From NCBI GenBank assembly GCA_023418995.1, contig JAEZYP010000015.1, positions 1 through 38,970 of the forward strand: 38,970 nucleotides of DNA. Direction: 5' to 3'. Source of the stretch: Bacillota bacterium (GTDB lineage Bacteria; Bacillota; Clostridia; Oscillospirales; Acutalibacteraceae). A program made the translations under genes and the position numbers. Position 1 is the first letter of the stretch. Each line of letters starts with the position of its first letter. Shown one piece after another: positions 24,254-32,718 of this stretch. The notes under the pieces were generated by a model. The model made no database searches, had not been told where the DNA came from, and saw nothing but the letters and a program-made list of their open reading frames with translations.

Positions 24254-24475
24254 TCAATCTGCGGATTCGTCACCGGCATAGTCTGCAATAATTTTTTGGC
24301 ATTGTTTGCAAACCCACGCCCGAGCTGTAACGTCTCCGATGGTTTTTTCGCCGAGTAAAACCTCGCCACTTTTCGGATGATAGGATAACGAATGCTTTGT
24401 TTTGACCCACAGCAAATACCGCGGAGATTGTAACATGCCTTCTTCCATTTCCGAATTGCAATAAGGACATTTCAT
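24254..24475 (-). CDS. zinc-ribbon protein (PF20097/DUF6487-like)
   Basis: A 73-residue protein with two Cys pairs, MKCPYC at 1-6 and CKQC near 55-58, able to hold one zinc. Between them is a WVKTKHSLSYHPKSGEVLLGE beta segment (split as WVKTKHSLSYHP and KSGEVLLGE). It resembles small PF20097 proteins of unknown function. GGAGAAAT precedes the ATG. Confidence 0.75.
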   Translation of the reverse strand: MKCPYCNSEMEEGMLQSPRYLLWVKTKHSLSYHPKSGEVLLGEKTIGDVTARAWVCKQCQKIIADYAGDESAD

Positions 24476-24496
24476 ATTTAATTTCTCCTGTAAAAA

Positions 24497-24604
24497 TTAT
24501 TGATTTTCATCCGGGTAGCTGAACAAATCGAATTCCTGCAAAGATTGCTCAACCCAATAATGCCATAAAGATTTATGCTTTTTAAGAGTTTCTTCTCGCG
24601 ACAG
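24497..24604 (-). pseudogene. possible gene remnant (C-terminal fragment)
   Basis: An open frame of 35 codons without a start, between an in-frame TAG (24605-24607) and the stop at 24497. It reads as a plausible protein end (HYWVEQSLQEFDLFSYP). It lies upstream of the zinc-ribbon gene, and the sequence beyond 24605 has no continuation. The family is not recognised, and it could be chance. The rest of 24608-24815 shows nothing further. Confidence 0.3.
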
Positions 24605-24815
24605 CTACAGCAGAAAGCCGCGGCGTATCGAGACCGAGCTTTGTTTTCTTTTTATCGTGAATACGAAAATGCTTCTTTGTCAAGAACTTTTTGAAAGGAA
24701 TACGAGGTTTTTAGGTGCAAATATGAGGCTTTTAAGTGCAAAGGCTCATTTTATTATTTTTTCATGTATTGTTAATTGTAGATATTGCAAAATTATGTTA
24801 TTGGAGGAAACGGAC

Positions 24816-26828
24816 ATGAAAAGAAAATTAACCTCTCTCTTGCTGGTTTGCAGCATTGTCAGTTCTTTGGCGCTGCTTGGCTGCGGATGTTCAGCAAACA
24901 CCACCGCGTCGGTCTCAGAAAAACCAAAGGGTACCGCCGCCTTGTGGGAGGCTGGTGCTAAAAGAGAAAAGATCGTTGTAATTAGTGATATCCACCTCGG
25001 CATAGACGACAAGTATTCCGAAATACTAAAAAATCGCCCGATACTCATTGATTTCTTACAGCGGCTGCAAAAAACAACGGATGTGCGGGAGCTGGTAATT
25101 AACGGAGATTTTCTGGACGAGTGGTTTTTACCGGTCTATTATCCCAGCTATAAGGATGAACGCCAGTTCTACAAGGACGTAATCGCCAACAATAAAAACG
25201 TCATTGACGAGCTGAACAAGGTGATCGACAGCGGAATAAAGGTTGTCTACGTCATCGGAAACCATGACATGACACTGGAGGCAGACGTGTTGCAGGAAGC
25301 AATGCCGAAGATCATTCAGGCTAGAGACGCCGAAGGGCTCGGAAGGTATTATACCGGTGACCGTAACGAAATCGTTATTGAACACGGTCACCGCTACGAT
25401 GTGTTTTCCGCTCCGGACACAGTTACCAACGCGCAGCTGTGCGGCAATGACAACACCATCTTTCCGGCCGGATATTTTTACGCCCGCTACGCCGCGTCGT
25501 GGGTACTGGAAGGTCGCCCGAAGGTTGCAAAGGCTCTGCCAGTGGTGACAAAAGTACCGGATAAAAGCAATACGGACCAGTATGGCGCTTTTGTTTACTA
25601 TTCTATTCTCAAAAAGATATCCGAAAGAATTACACCGAACGAGAGCCTTGACAAGAAGATATTTGACCTGCGCATCGCCGGATTTGACAACGCGTATACC
25701 TATCTGGACTTTTACCCCGCACAGCAGGCCGACGGAACAATCTCAGCGCCGGTGCTCTTTAAAAATATCCAGCGCACATGGGGCGAGCGTCAGAAGATTA
25801 ATCAGGTTAAGGTTCCCTCCGGCTTTATCGAAGCGGTTTCCGGGGCCCTGAGCAGCAAGTATTTTTTCGATCAGGCAAAGACGCAGTACCTCAAAAACCC
25901 GAATGAAAATGTAGAAGTAGTTGTGTTCGGCCATACTCATATACCCGAATATTGCGCCGTGGATAATGGTAAATACTTTATAAATGAAGGAACCTGGATT
26001 GACCATAACACCGACTATCCGGACGCTGTCCGCACATTTGCTGTCATCACCACAGGCAAGAAGGATGCGACCGGGCTCTATATGTATGAGGAGGACGGCT
26101 CCATTTCCGATATTTCCGCCAAAGTCAGCGGAACGGTGAGCGAGACCGTCCAAAGCACCCCGGCTAAAAGCTCTTTGAGTAATGTAACATTTGATAACAA
26201 AACGCTTGACAACTACGGAGACGGTGAAAGGCAGGCCCGTTATGTGGAAGTGAGCGGCTTAACGGACAAAAACTTGCAGTCGAAGCTCAATAAAGAATTG
26301 AAAAGCTTTTGTCTGGAGCCGGCCTTGGCCGACAAGAACAAAGTAGCACACGATATTATGCCTGTTTTTGAAGTAGTGAACGGTGATTTGCTCAGCCTCA
26401 GAACATATGACACCGCCTATACAGCAGGGGCGGCGTACCCGGTCAGCTCTATACGCGCGCAGCTTTTCAATTTAACTACAGGCGATAAGGACGCAGGAGA
26501 CCTGTGGAATTTTATCAAGGACAAGGAATCCTTTAAACGGCTGGCGCTTGAAGAAAAATTCGGTTTTGCGGCGGCAGGCGTTGAAGGTGATGTCCCCAAA
26601 AAAATCAAAGCAGAGGCGTATAAAAAACTTGCACAGAGCATGGATACCACCGAGTTTGCAGCGAAATTCTATTTCGGCGACGGCGGCAGATTGAATGTAT
26701 GGTGCGATGGCGAGAATCACGCCACAGGAGACTATTGGTTATTCGATATCCCTGTTACTGAGTTAGAAAGTATGGCAACAGACCGCTTGCTTCCTATTGT
26801 TGAAGAAATGAAGAAGCTGGGCAATTAA
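24816..26828 (+). CDS. lipoprotein with calcineurin-like phosphoesterase and C-terminal DUF3298-like domain
   Basis: A 670-residue secreted lipoprotein: signal peptide 1-22 with lipobox LALLGC (Cys23). The metallophosphoesterase core has VVISDIHLG (Asp58, His60), INGDF, VIGNHD (149-151), EHGHRYD and VVFGHTHIPEY. After a Ser/Thr linker, the last 180 or so residues (from about 455) resemble the DUF3298/RsiV-type domain with RTYDTAYTAGAAYP. The substrate is unknown. The frame is open from 24657, but ATG 24816 follows GGAGG and begins a proper signal peptide. Confidence 0.87.
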   Translation: MKRKLTSLLLVCSIVSSLALLGCGCSANTTASVSEKPKGTAALWEAGAKREKIVVISDIHLGIDDKYSEILKNRPILIDFLQRLQKTTDVRELVINGDFLDEWFLPVYYPSYKDERQFYKDVIANNKNVIDELNKVIDSGIKVVYVIGNHDMTLEADVLQEAMPKIIQARDAEGLGRYYTGDRNEIVIEHGHRYDVFSAPDTVTNAQLCGNDNTIFPAGYFYARYAASWVLEGRPKVAKALPVVTKVPDKSNTDQYGAFVYYSILKKISERITPNESLDKKIFDLRIAGFDNAYTYLDFYPAQQADGTISAPVLFKNIQRTWGERQKINQVKVPSGFIEAVSGALSSKYFFDQAKTQYLKNPNENVEVVVFGHTHIPEYCAVDNGKYFINEGTWIDHNTDYPDAVRTFAVITTGKKDATGLYMYEEDGSISDISAKVSGTVSETVQSTPAKSSLSNVTFDNKTLDNYGDGERQARYVEVSGLTDKNLQSKLNKELKSFCLEPALADKNKVAHDIMPVFEVVNGDLLSLRTYDTAYTAGAAYPVSSIRAQLFNLTTGDKDAGDLWNFIKDKESFKRLALEEKFGFAAAGVEGDVPKKIKAEAYKKLAQSMDTTEFAAKFYFGDGGRLNVWCDGENHATGDYWLFDIPVTELESMATDRLLPIVEEMKKLGN

Positions 26829-26855
26829 AACGCTGTCAGGTAAACTTAAAAGCCC

Positions 26856-26892
26856 GCGGCATTCCGAAATCTTCGGAATGCCGCACTTTTTT
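26856..26892 (+). terminator. terminator of the phosphoesterase gene
   Basis: Perfect 13-bp stem (26856-26868 with 26872-26884), AC, then six Ts. Confidence 0.88.
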
Positions 26893-26903
26893 GGCGAGCA
26901 TCA

Positions 26904-27800
26904 TTAGTCGTCGTGCCTAATCTTTCTATATTCTGAAGGAGTACAGCCAATCTGTTCTCTGAAAGTTTTAGTAAAGTAGCTGCTGCTTTGAAATCCGCAC
27001 TGAAAGGAAATATCGATAGAAGTCATGTCTGTATCGATTAACATTCGGCATGCCTTTTGAATTCGATATTGTTTTAGGTACTGATTCGGCGTGGAATGGA
27101 TTGTACTGCGAAAACAGCGCAGAACCTCGCTTTCACTAATTAGCGCTGCCCTTGCTAAAGCAGAGATTGTTACGGGTTCTGAAAAATGGATCTGAATGTA
27201 TTGAAGCATGGTTTTTATTCGATCTGCATTTCGAAGGCTTCGAAGGCTGGGCTTTGTCTCACAGATGTAATGGTTTGTTAGCACAATCAAAGTCAATTGA
27301 GATAATTCGTTTCTGACATATATCTCAAAACCGTTTTCTGTGTTATAAAGTCTGTTCCATGCAGATTTAGAGTAAGCGAGTATTTTATCTTTCCAGTCAA
27401 CGAATGGATCTAATAAAATGTAGGGCAGGCTTTTGTTCTGAATAATTGGCTCAATATAATTTTGCCAATATATACTATCTATGCTCCCGATTAGCCTTGG
27501 ATGAAAAACAATGGATCTAAAAATGCATTCTCCCTCGGATGCTGCATGAATGGAATGAAGAAAGCCTGCATTGAAAAATATGCCTTGATTTTTGTTTAGA
27601 ATATGTTCCGTAGTATTAACGGATACTTTTATTGATCCTGTGATTACCCATATAATCTCAAAATCTTCATGCCAGTGCCATGGAACAGAATAGCTTGATG
27701 CATTTTCCTCAAAAAATGCAATAGGAAACTCTAAAGTTCCATGTCTTTGAATTTCTTCCCCGAAACGATTAACTGTTACGGTGCATTTTGAAATTGCCAT
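26904..27800 (-). CDS. AraC-family regulator with cupin domain
   Basis: A 298-residue regulator. The N-terminal cupin (about 20-150: PWHWHEDFEIIWVITG, LNKNQGIFFNAGFLHSIH) senses a small molecule. The C-terminal double HTH (about 195-295) ends with IDISFQCGFQSSSYFTKTFR and GCTPSEYRK. It is divergent from the MFS/PHP pair, which it probably controls. AAGG precedes the ATG. The start of the low-GC region coincides with this gene. Confidence 0.88.
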   Translation of the reverse strand: MAISKCTVTVNRFGEEIQRHGTLEFPIAFFEENASSYSVPWHWHEDFEIIWVITGSIKVSVNTTEHILNKNQGIFFNAGFLHSIHAASEGECIFRSIVFHPRLIGSIDSIYWQNYIEPIIQNKSLPYILLDPFVDWKDKILAYSKSAWNRLYNTENGFEIYVRNELSQLTLIVLTNHYICETKPSLRSLRNADRIKTMLQYIQIHFSEPVTISALARAALISESEVLRCFRSTIHSTPNQYLKQYRIQKACRMLIDTDMTSIDISFQCGFQSSSYFTKTFREQIGCTPSEYRKIRHDD

Positions 27801-27910
27801 ACAACATACCTTCTTTTTGACGATTTTATTATATGGTCACGAGGAGAATATTATATAAAAGTTTGTTGGATGATGATATTATGATATCACGAAAAAGAAA
27901 GGGGATCAAT

Positions 27911-29071
27911 ATGTTTCAATTGTTGTTAGTAATTATCTATATTGCATTTATTAGCCTTGGCTTGCCGGATTCCTTATTAGGTTCGGCATGGCCATCTATG
28001 TATACTGAATTTGGGGTGCCGATTTCATACGTTGGTATCATTTCTATGATTATTGCAATCGGAACAGTTGTTTCAAGCTTACAGAGTGATAGGCTTTCTC
28101 GTAAGTTTGGAGCCGGCATAATAACCACCGTCAGTATTGCTTTGACAGCGGTAGCGTTATTTGGCTTTTCTAGTTCACATTCATTTGCTTTGCTTTGTTT
28201 CTGGGCAGTTCCTTATGGACTTGGAGCTGGCAGTGTAGATGCATCGTTAAATAATTATGTAGCGCTTCACTACGCAAGCAGACATATGAGTTGGCTTCAT
28301 TGTATGTGGGGTGTTGGTGCAACTGTTGGGCCTTATATGATGGGGTATGCTTTAAGTAACGGTCAGAATTGGAATGCAGGCTACCAGTATATTTCCTTTA
28401 TACAGATTGCCTTTACCATAATTTTGATTTTTAGCTTACCGCTATGGAAGAACCCGAAAGGGACTACAGAAGAGAATAAAATTTTAGAGGGAAAAGCATT
28501 GCCTTTGAAAGAAGTAATTAAGATTACCGGAGCAAAAGAAGTCATGCTTTGTTTCTTTTGCTACTGTGCCTTGGAACAGACGACTGGCTTATGGGCAAGC
28601 AGCTACCTTACCCTATTCAAAGGATTTTCACCAGAAACAGCAGCCAGTTTTGCAAGTATGTTTTTTATTGGTATTACCATTGGAAGAATGTTAAGCGGGT
28701 TCATAAGTATGAAATTAAGTGATTTACAATTGATTCGTCTGGGGCAGGGGGTTATTGCGGCAGGTCTTGTTATTATGCTACTGCCGTTAAATGGAGTCAT
28801 ATCTTTGGTCGGCTTGCTTTTCATTGGTTTTGGATGTTCGCCTATTTATCCGTGTCTTATACACTCCACTCCGTCTCGGTTTGGTACGGATAAGTCACAG
28901 GCAATCATCGGAGTTCAAATGGCAAGTGCATATGTGGGAACCTGTGTGATGCCGCCGCTATTTGGATTAATTGCAAAGCATATAAATATTGTTTTGCTGC
29001 CGGTGTATTTGCTAATCATTCTTTTATTAATGGTGATGATGAATGAATTGTTGGTAAGGAAAACTGCTTGA
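27911..29071 (+). CDS. MFS transporter, FucP-like sugar permease type
   Basis: A 386-residue integral membrane protein with about 12 hydrophobic segments. The opening LGLPDSLLGSAWPSMY and GLGAGSVDASLNNYVALHY near 118-136 are typical of the FucP/YfkF-like MFS group that takes up sugars. The upstream in-frame ATG (27833) is rejected, since GGGGATC sits right before ATG 27911. It is followed 13 nt later by the PHP gene, probably one operon. Confidence 0.85.
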   Translation: MFQLLLVIIYIAFISLGLPDSLLGSAWPSMYTEFGVPISYVGIISMIIAIGTVVSSLQSDRLSRKFGAGIITTVSIALTAVALFGFSSSHSFALLCFWAVPYGLGAGSVDASLNNYVALHYASRHMSWLHCMWGVGATVGPYMMGYALSNGQNWNAGYQYISFIQIAFTIILIFSLPLWKNPKGTTEENKILEGKALPLKEVIKITGAKEVMLCFFCYCALEQTTGLWASSYLTLFKGFSPETAASFASMFFIGITIGRMLSGFISMKLSDLQLIRLGQGVIAAGLVIMLLPLNGVISLVGLLFIGFGCSPIYPCLIHSTPSRFGTDKSQAIIGVQMASAYVGTCVMPPLFGLIAKHINIVLLPVYLLIILLLMVMMNELLVRKTA

Positions 29072-29084
29072 AGGGATGAAGATA

Positions 29085-29921
29085 ATGTTTGCTGATTATC
29101 ATGTTCACACGGAATTTAGCGATGATTGTGTTTATGAAATGGAAGAAGTGATAAAAGACGCAATACAAATAAACATAAATGAAATATGCTTTACTGATCA
29201 TGTGGATTATGGAGTTAAGCTGGACTGGGGTGATAAGAAAAAAATTCAATATCGTAATGGAATGCCTATTGCAAATGTGTATTATCGAGAGTATTTTGAG
29301 ACGATCAAAAATTTACAATATTTATACGGGGATTTGATTACAATCAAAAAGGGCATGGAGTTTGGAGTACAGGTGCATACAATTCCTCAATATGAAAAAC
29401 TCTTTGTAAAATACCCCCTTGATTTTATTATTCTATCTGTGCATCAAATAGACAACTTGGAATTATGGACACAGGATTTTCAGAAAGGAAAGAGCCAGAA
29501 AGAATACAACGAAAAATATTATCAAGAGCTGCTTGCAATTGTAAAGCAATATAAAAACTATAATGTTTTGGGACATTTGGATATTATAACAAGATATGAT
29601 AAAAATGGCACATATCCATTTGAAAAGGTTTCAGACATAGTGAATAAAATTTTAAAAATTGTCATTGATGATGGAAAAGGAATAGAAGTAAATACGTCAT
29701 CTTACAGATATGGACTTACGGATATGACACCATCCAAAGATATTCTTACTTTATATAAAAAATTAGGCGGCGAAATTATTACGATTGGAAGCGACAGTCA
29801 TGAAAAAGGACAGCTAGGCGCACATATCGAAAACACTAAGAAAGAATTATCCGACATGGGATTTCGCTATCATTGTACATATGAGAATATGAGCCCGCAT
29901 TTTCACAAATTGATACAATAA
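29085..29921 (+). CDS. PHP-domain phosphatase, HisJ (histidinol-phosphatase)-like
   Basis: A 278-residue metal-dependent phosphoesterase. PHP motifs are DYHVHTEFSDD near 4-14, CFTDHVDYG, KKGMEFG, ILSVHQID, VLGHLDII and TIGSDSHEKGQLG. They match the HisK/HisJ family, which hydrolyses histidinol phosphate. Placement after a sugar-type transporter under an AraC regulator argues for another phosphorylated substrate. GAAGGG is too near ATG 29076, so the second ATG (29085) is used. Confidence 0.82.
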   Translation: MFADYHVHTEFSDDCVYEMEEVIKDAIQININEICFTDHVDYGVKLDWGDKKKIQYRNGMPIANVYYREYFETIKNLQYLYGDLITIKKGMEFGVQVHTIPQYEKLFVKYPLDFIILSVHQIDNLELWTQDFQKGKSQKEYNEKYYQELLAIVKQYKNYNVLGHLDIITRYDKNGTYPFEKVSDIVNKILKIVIDDGKGIEVNTSSYRYGLTDMTPSKDILTLYKKLGGEIITIGSDSHEKGQLGAHIENTKKELSDMGFRYHCTYENMSPHFHKLIQ

Positions 29922-30264
29922 AAATCTCTGGTTCACTTAGGTTATATTCAGTTTTCTTTATAAACGCAGAAAAAACACCCTGTTCAGAAGGAAGTTTTGC
30001 GTAGGTGGGTTCTCAATCACCTGCAAAAGGAGGGCTGTAAAATAGCGCTTCCCTGAAATAAAATGCACAAAAAATGCACCTTGAAACGGCTTTGTAAAAC
30101 CGCTTTAAGGTGCATTCTCTCGTTATTAAAGCTGTTGTTCTGTGCAATTTGCTATTGCAAATTCATTTTGCAACAGCCCCTTGTTTTGTGTCATTCGGTC
30201 AAAATAGAGGCATAACCATCTTGTATTTTTGAATAAGGAATATTTTCTAAACTTCATGCTGTTC
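29922..30264. other. gene-free stretch with hairpins
   Basis: Holds two imperfect palindromes: 29995-30007 with 30018-30028 (TTTTGC..AGGTG arms with a two-base bulge), and a long one, 30073-30089 with 30100-30116 (10 bp perfect AATGCACCTT/AAGGTGCATT plus 5-6 further pairs). No T-run follows either. One copy of the 25-nt repeat (30187-30211) is also here. It may be leftover ends of a mobile element. Confidence 0.4.
30187..30211. repeat. 25-nt direct repeat, copy 1
   Basis: TGTGTCATTCGGTCAAAATA followed by GAGGC; 23 of 25 positions agree with copy 2 at 33936-33960. Confidence 0.5.
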
Positions 30265-30921
30265 TCATTTGATGCATTTAAAATAAACCATAGATTGCTC
30301 ATTAAATATCTCTACGCTAGAATATAAGCTGTTTAATTTGTTGCTTAATTCTTCAAAAGTGTAAAAAGGAGGCGTGAACCATCCTTTTTTAGAAAGAAAT
30401 GATTTCACGATAAAGTCGCTAGCTTTATTCTTTCCTTTGATATAACAGCAGCCGCAAAAAGCGCCGCCAGATTTAAGAACTCTTGCTGTTTCCCAAAATG
30501 CTCTTTCTTTATCAGGAAATGCGTGAAACCCATTCATTGAAAGTAATATATCAAACGTGGCATCCTCAAACTTCAGATTTCTAACATCACCCTGCATGCA
30601 TAAAACATTAGATAAGCCCATGTCTTTGAAACGTTTGCTGGCTAATAGCAACATATCATCAGAATAATCTAAACAGGTAATATCTGCATGATGCAATGAT
30701 TTATATTTTTGAGCTGTAAATACCCCGGTACCAACCGGAACATCCAACATCTTCCCGCTAAAATGATCCGATATCATATTTAGAACCTTTTTTGCAATCT
30801 CGACATCATCCACGCTGCCCCAAAACATAGAAATGTATAGTTTTGACCACCATTTATTCTGTGTTAATGTGTCATCATAAATATCTTTTGAAAATTTGTA
30901 TGCTGCTTTTATATCACTCAT
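30265..30921 (-). CDS. class I SAM-dependent methyltransferase
   Basis: A 218-residue Methyltransf_11-type enzyme. Motif I is MLDVPVGTGVFTAQK near 57-71, with the acidic residue in DYSDDMLLLA, LQGDVRNLKF-like motif III, and LLSMNGFHAFPD. It also resembles UbiE/COQ5-type or small-molecule methyltransferases; the acceptor is unknown. AGGAGA precedes the ATG. It is the last gene left of the tRNA fragment. Confidence 0.85.
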   Translation of the reverse strand: MSDIKAAYKFSKDIYDDTLTQNKWWSKLYISMFWGSVDDVEIAKKVLNMISDHFSGKMLDVPVGTGVFTAQKYKSLHHADITCLDYSDDMLLLASKRFKDMGLSNVLCMQGDVRNLKFEDATFDILLSMNGFHAFPDKERAFWETARVLKSGGAFCGCCYIKGKNKASDFIVKSFLSKKGWFTPPFYTFEELSNKLNSLYSSVEIFNEQSMVYFKCIK

Positions 30922-31051
30922 ATTGTCTCCTTGTGTTAAATTAATTTTAATAAAAAGTTATAAGTAACATGAATTAAAATATTCTTTTTCAGTATAACAC
31001 AAAAATAGGCTAAAGCAGATACATTTTGCATTTATTTCAGTCTAATAATCT

Positions 31052-31080
31052 TGGCGGAAGCGGTGGGATTCGAACCCACG
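31052..31080 (-). tRNA. 3' fragment of a tRNA-Ser-like gene (att-site remnant)
   Basis: On the minus strand: T-arm stem GTGGG, loop TTCGAAT, stem CCCAC (31079-31063), acceptor strand CGCTTCC (31062-31056), discriminator G, and CCA (31054-31052). G73 plus this acceptor suits tRNA-Ser. No variable arm, anticodon arm or D arm lies upstream; the sequence there is AT-rich. It is the kind of duplicate left by integration at a tRNA 3' end. Confidence 0.75.
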
Positions 31081-31111
31081 AACCATTTTTTGGAGCATAA
31101 AGAGAAAATTC

Positions 31112-31141
31112 TTGATAAATCTGTGCCATATGTGGTACTAT
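31112..31141 (+). promoter_or_regulatory. promoter of the Fic gene
   Basis: TTGATA (31112-31117), 18-nt spacer, TACTAT (31136-31141). Confidence 0.5.
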
Positions 31142-31185
31142 TTGCATATAAAATTTTTTAAAATATGCAGATATGGAGTTTTAAA

Positions 31186-32229
31186 ATGAGAAATTATGAT
31201 TACAACTTTTTAGAAACAATAGCTATTCCAAGTGACATAGTTTCTTTTTTAGTGCAGATACATGAGTTTAAAGGAAAGCAGGCGAACTTTTATCGCCAGC
31301 AACCGGATGTATTATCGAAGCTGGTCGAAGTAGCTAAAATACAAAGCACTGGCGCGTCTAACCGAATTGAGGGCATTATTACCTCTGATCAACGTCTGCA
31401 TGAATTAAAAGATGAACACGTTGCCCCTGCAAACCAAGATGAAGAAGAAATCCTTGGCTATCGAACCGTACTGGATACCATCCATGAAAGCTATGATTAC
31501 ATTTCTATAAAGCCCAATGTTATTTTACAACTTCACCGAGATTTATATAAGTTTTCTCCATATGGATTTGGTGGTGCTTTCAAAAGTGCAGATAGCATTA
31601 TCCAAGAAACAGATTCTGCTGGGGTAAAACGGGTTCGATTTCAGCCTGTACCTGCGTATGAAACAGCAGCCTCGGTTGATGCGCTATGCAATGCCTATAA
31701 CGAAATTGCAGACAGGAAGAAAGCTGAACCATTGCTGGTTGTTATCTTTATTCTGGATTTCCTTTGTATCCATCCATTTAACGATGGAAATGGTCGCATG
31801 AGCCGGTTGCTGACATTGCTTCTGCTATACCGCCACGGCTACACGGTGGGTAAATATATCAGTATTGAATCGCTCATTGAAAAAACAAAAGAGAACTATT
31901 ATGCAACTTTAAAACAAAGCTCCGAGCATTGGCATGAGGGCAAAAATGACATTTGGCCTTTCATAAGATATATGCTGGGGGTTCTTCTTGCTGCCTATCG
32001 GGATTTTGAATCACGAGTGGTCGTGGTCTCTGATGCAAAGATGACCAAGGAAGAACGAATCCGCAAATTTGCTGATGAAAAAGTTGGGCTATTTACCAAA
32101 GCAGAGATTGTACAGTCTTGTCCTGACATAGCTGTTACCACGATTGAAAAGGTATTAAGCGAAATGAAGCGTGAGGGCATCATTAAAACAGTGGGTGCCG
32201 GTCGTGGAACAAAATGGTGTAAAATTTAG
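31186..32229 (+). CDS. Fic-domain AMPylator with N-terminal inhibitory helix
   Basis: A 347-residue Fic/DOC protein that would transfer AMP (or another nucleotide part) to target proteins. The active motif is HPFNDGNGRMSR (196-207). The inhibitory motif SNRIEG (58-63) fits [S/T]xxxE[G/N] of class II Fic proteins, so it should be self-inhibited. The C-terminus (about 275-347) has a winged-HTH-like end. ATG 31165 is rejected; ATG 31186 follows GGAG. No separate antitoxin gene is seen. Confidence 0.88.
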   Translation: MRNYDYNFLETIAIPSDIVSFLVQIHEFKGKQANFYRQQPDVLSKLVEVAKIQSTGASNRIEGIITSDQRLHELKDEHVAPANQDEEEILGYRTVLDTIHESYDYISIKPNVILQLHRDLYKFSPYGFGGAFKSADSIIQETDSAGVKRVRFQPVPAYETAASVDALCNAYNEIADRKKAEPLLVVIFILDFLCIHPFNDGNGRMSRLLTLLLLYRHGYTVGKYISIESLIEKTKENYYATLKQSSEHWHEGKNDIWPFIRYMLGVLLAAYRDFESRVVVVSDAKMTKEERIRKFADEKVGLFTKAEIVQSCPDIAVTTIEKVLSEMKREGIIKTVGAGRGTKWCKI

Positions 32230-32663
32230 GTTTATTAGCCTTGTTTTTATTACACAGTCTGCATTTTGTGGTTATTAAAAGATACGGAAGGATTAGATAT
32301 CTGCAGACAACTCTTTTTTAATGGGCCAAAGCCTGTTGCGAGCCACGTCAAAGTTGGATATCATACTATTTTAAGATGAAGATTTGAACTATCATCTAGA
32401 TTCTTCAAGATTTCCAGTTGCGGTATTAATACCGAGTAATATGATTTCCTAAGCTGTGGCAAACGAAAAGTATCAAAATGTTGGAGCATAAGCAGTAGGT
32501 ATCAGTTCAACCACATCAACAAGCAAGTCCTCACCGTCCATCTTGTGTATCGGTCAGTTTAACCGCTACAGGGGCAGCGTGCTTCATCTACAGTCCTTGT
32601 CTAGAACCAAAATTCACATGAACGCCGGTTAAAATAAGTTACTAAAAGTTAAATAATATTCAG
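32230..32663. other. gene-free stretch, possibly decayed coding sequence
   Basis: There is no intact ORF. On the minus strand near 32480-32615 there are short protein-like stretches in shifting frames (KHAAPVAVKLTDTQDG, then LLVDVVELIPTAYAPTF). They suggest a broken gene, but I recognise no family. Confidence 0.3.
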
Positions 32664-32692
32664 TTGATAAGCCCTCTGTTTCGTGTTACTCT
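32664..32692 (+). promoter_or_regulatory. promoter of the XRE regulator
   Basis: TTGATA (32664-32669), 17-nt spacer, TACTCT (32687-32692). Confidence 0.55.
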
Positions 32693-32718
32693 AAAAGCAC
32701 GCAACGGAGGGATTTGCT

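Noticed and set aside
31052..31080. Complete tRNA gene
   Set aside because: Only acceptor and T arm are present; no anticodon or D arm can be built from the neighbouring sequence.
32230..32663. A named pseudogene in the Fic-XRE gap
   Set aside because: Short coding-like pieces exist in mixed frames, but no family can be recognised.
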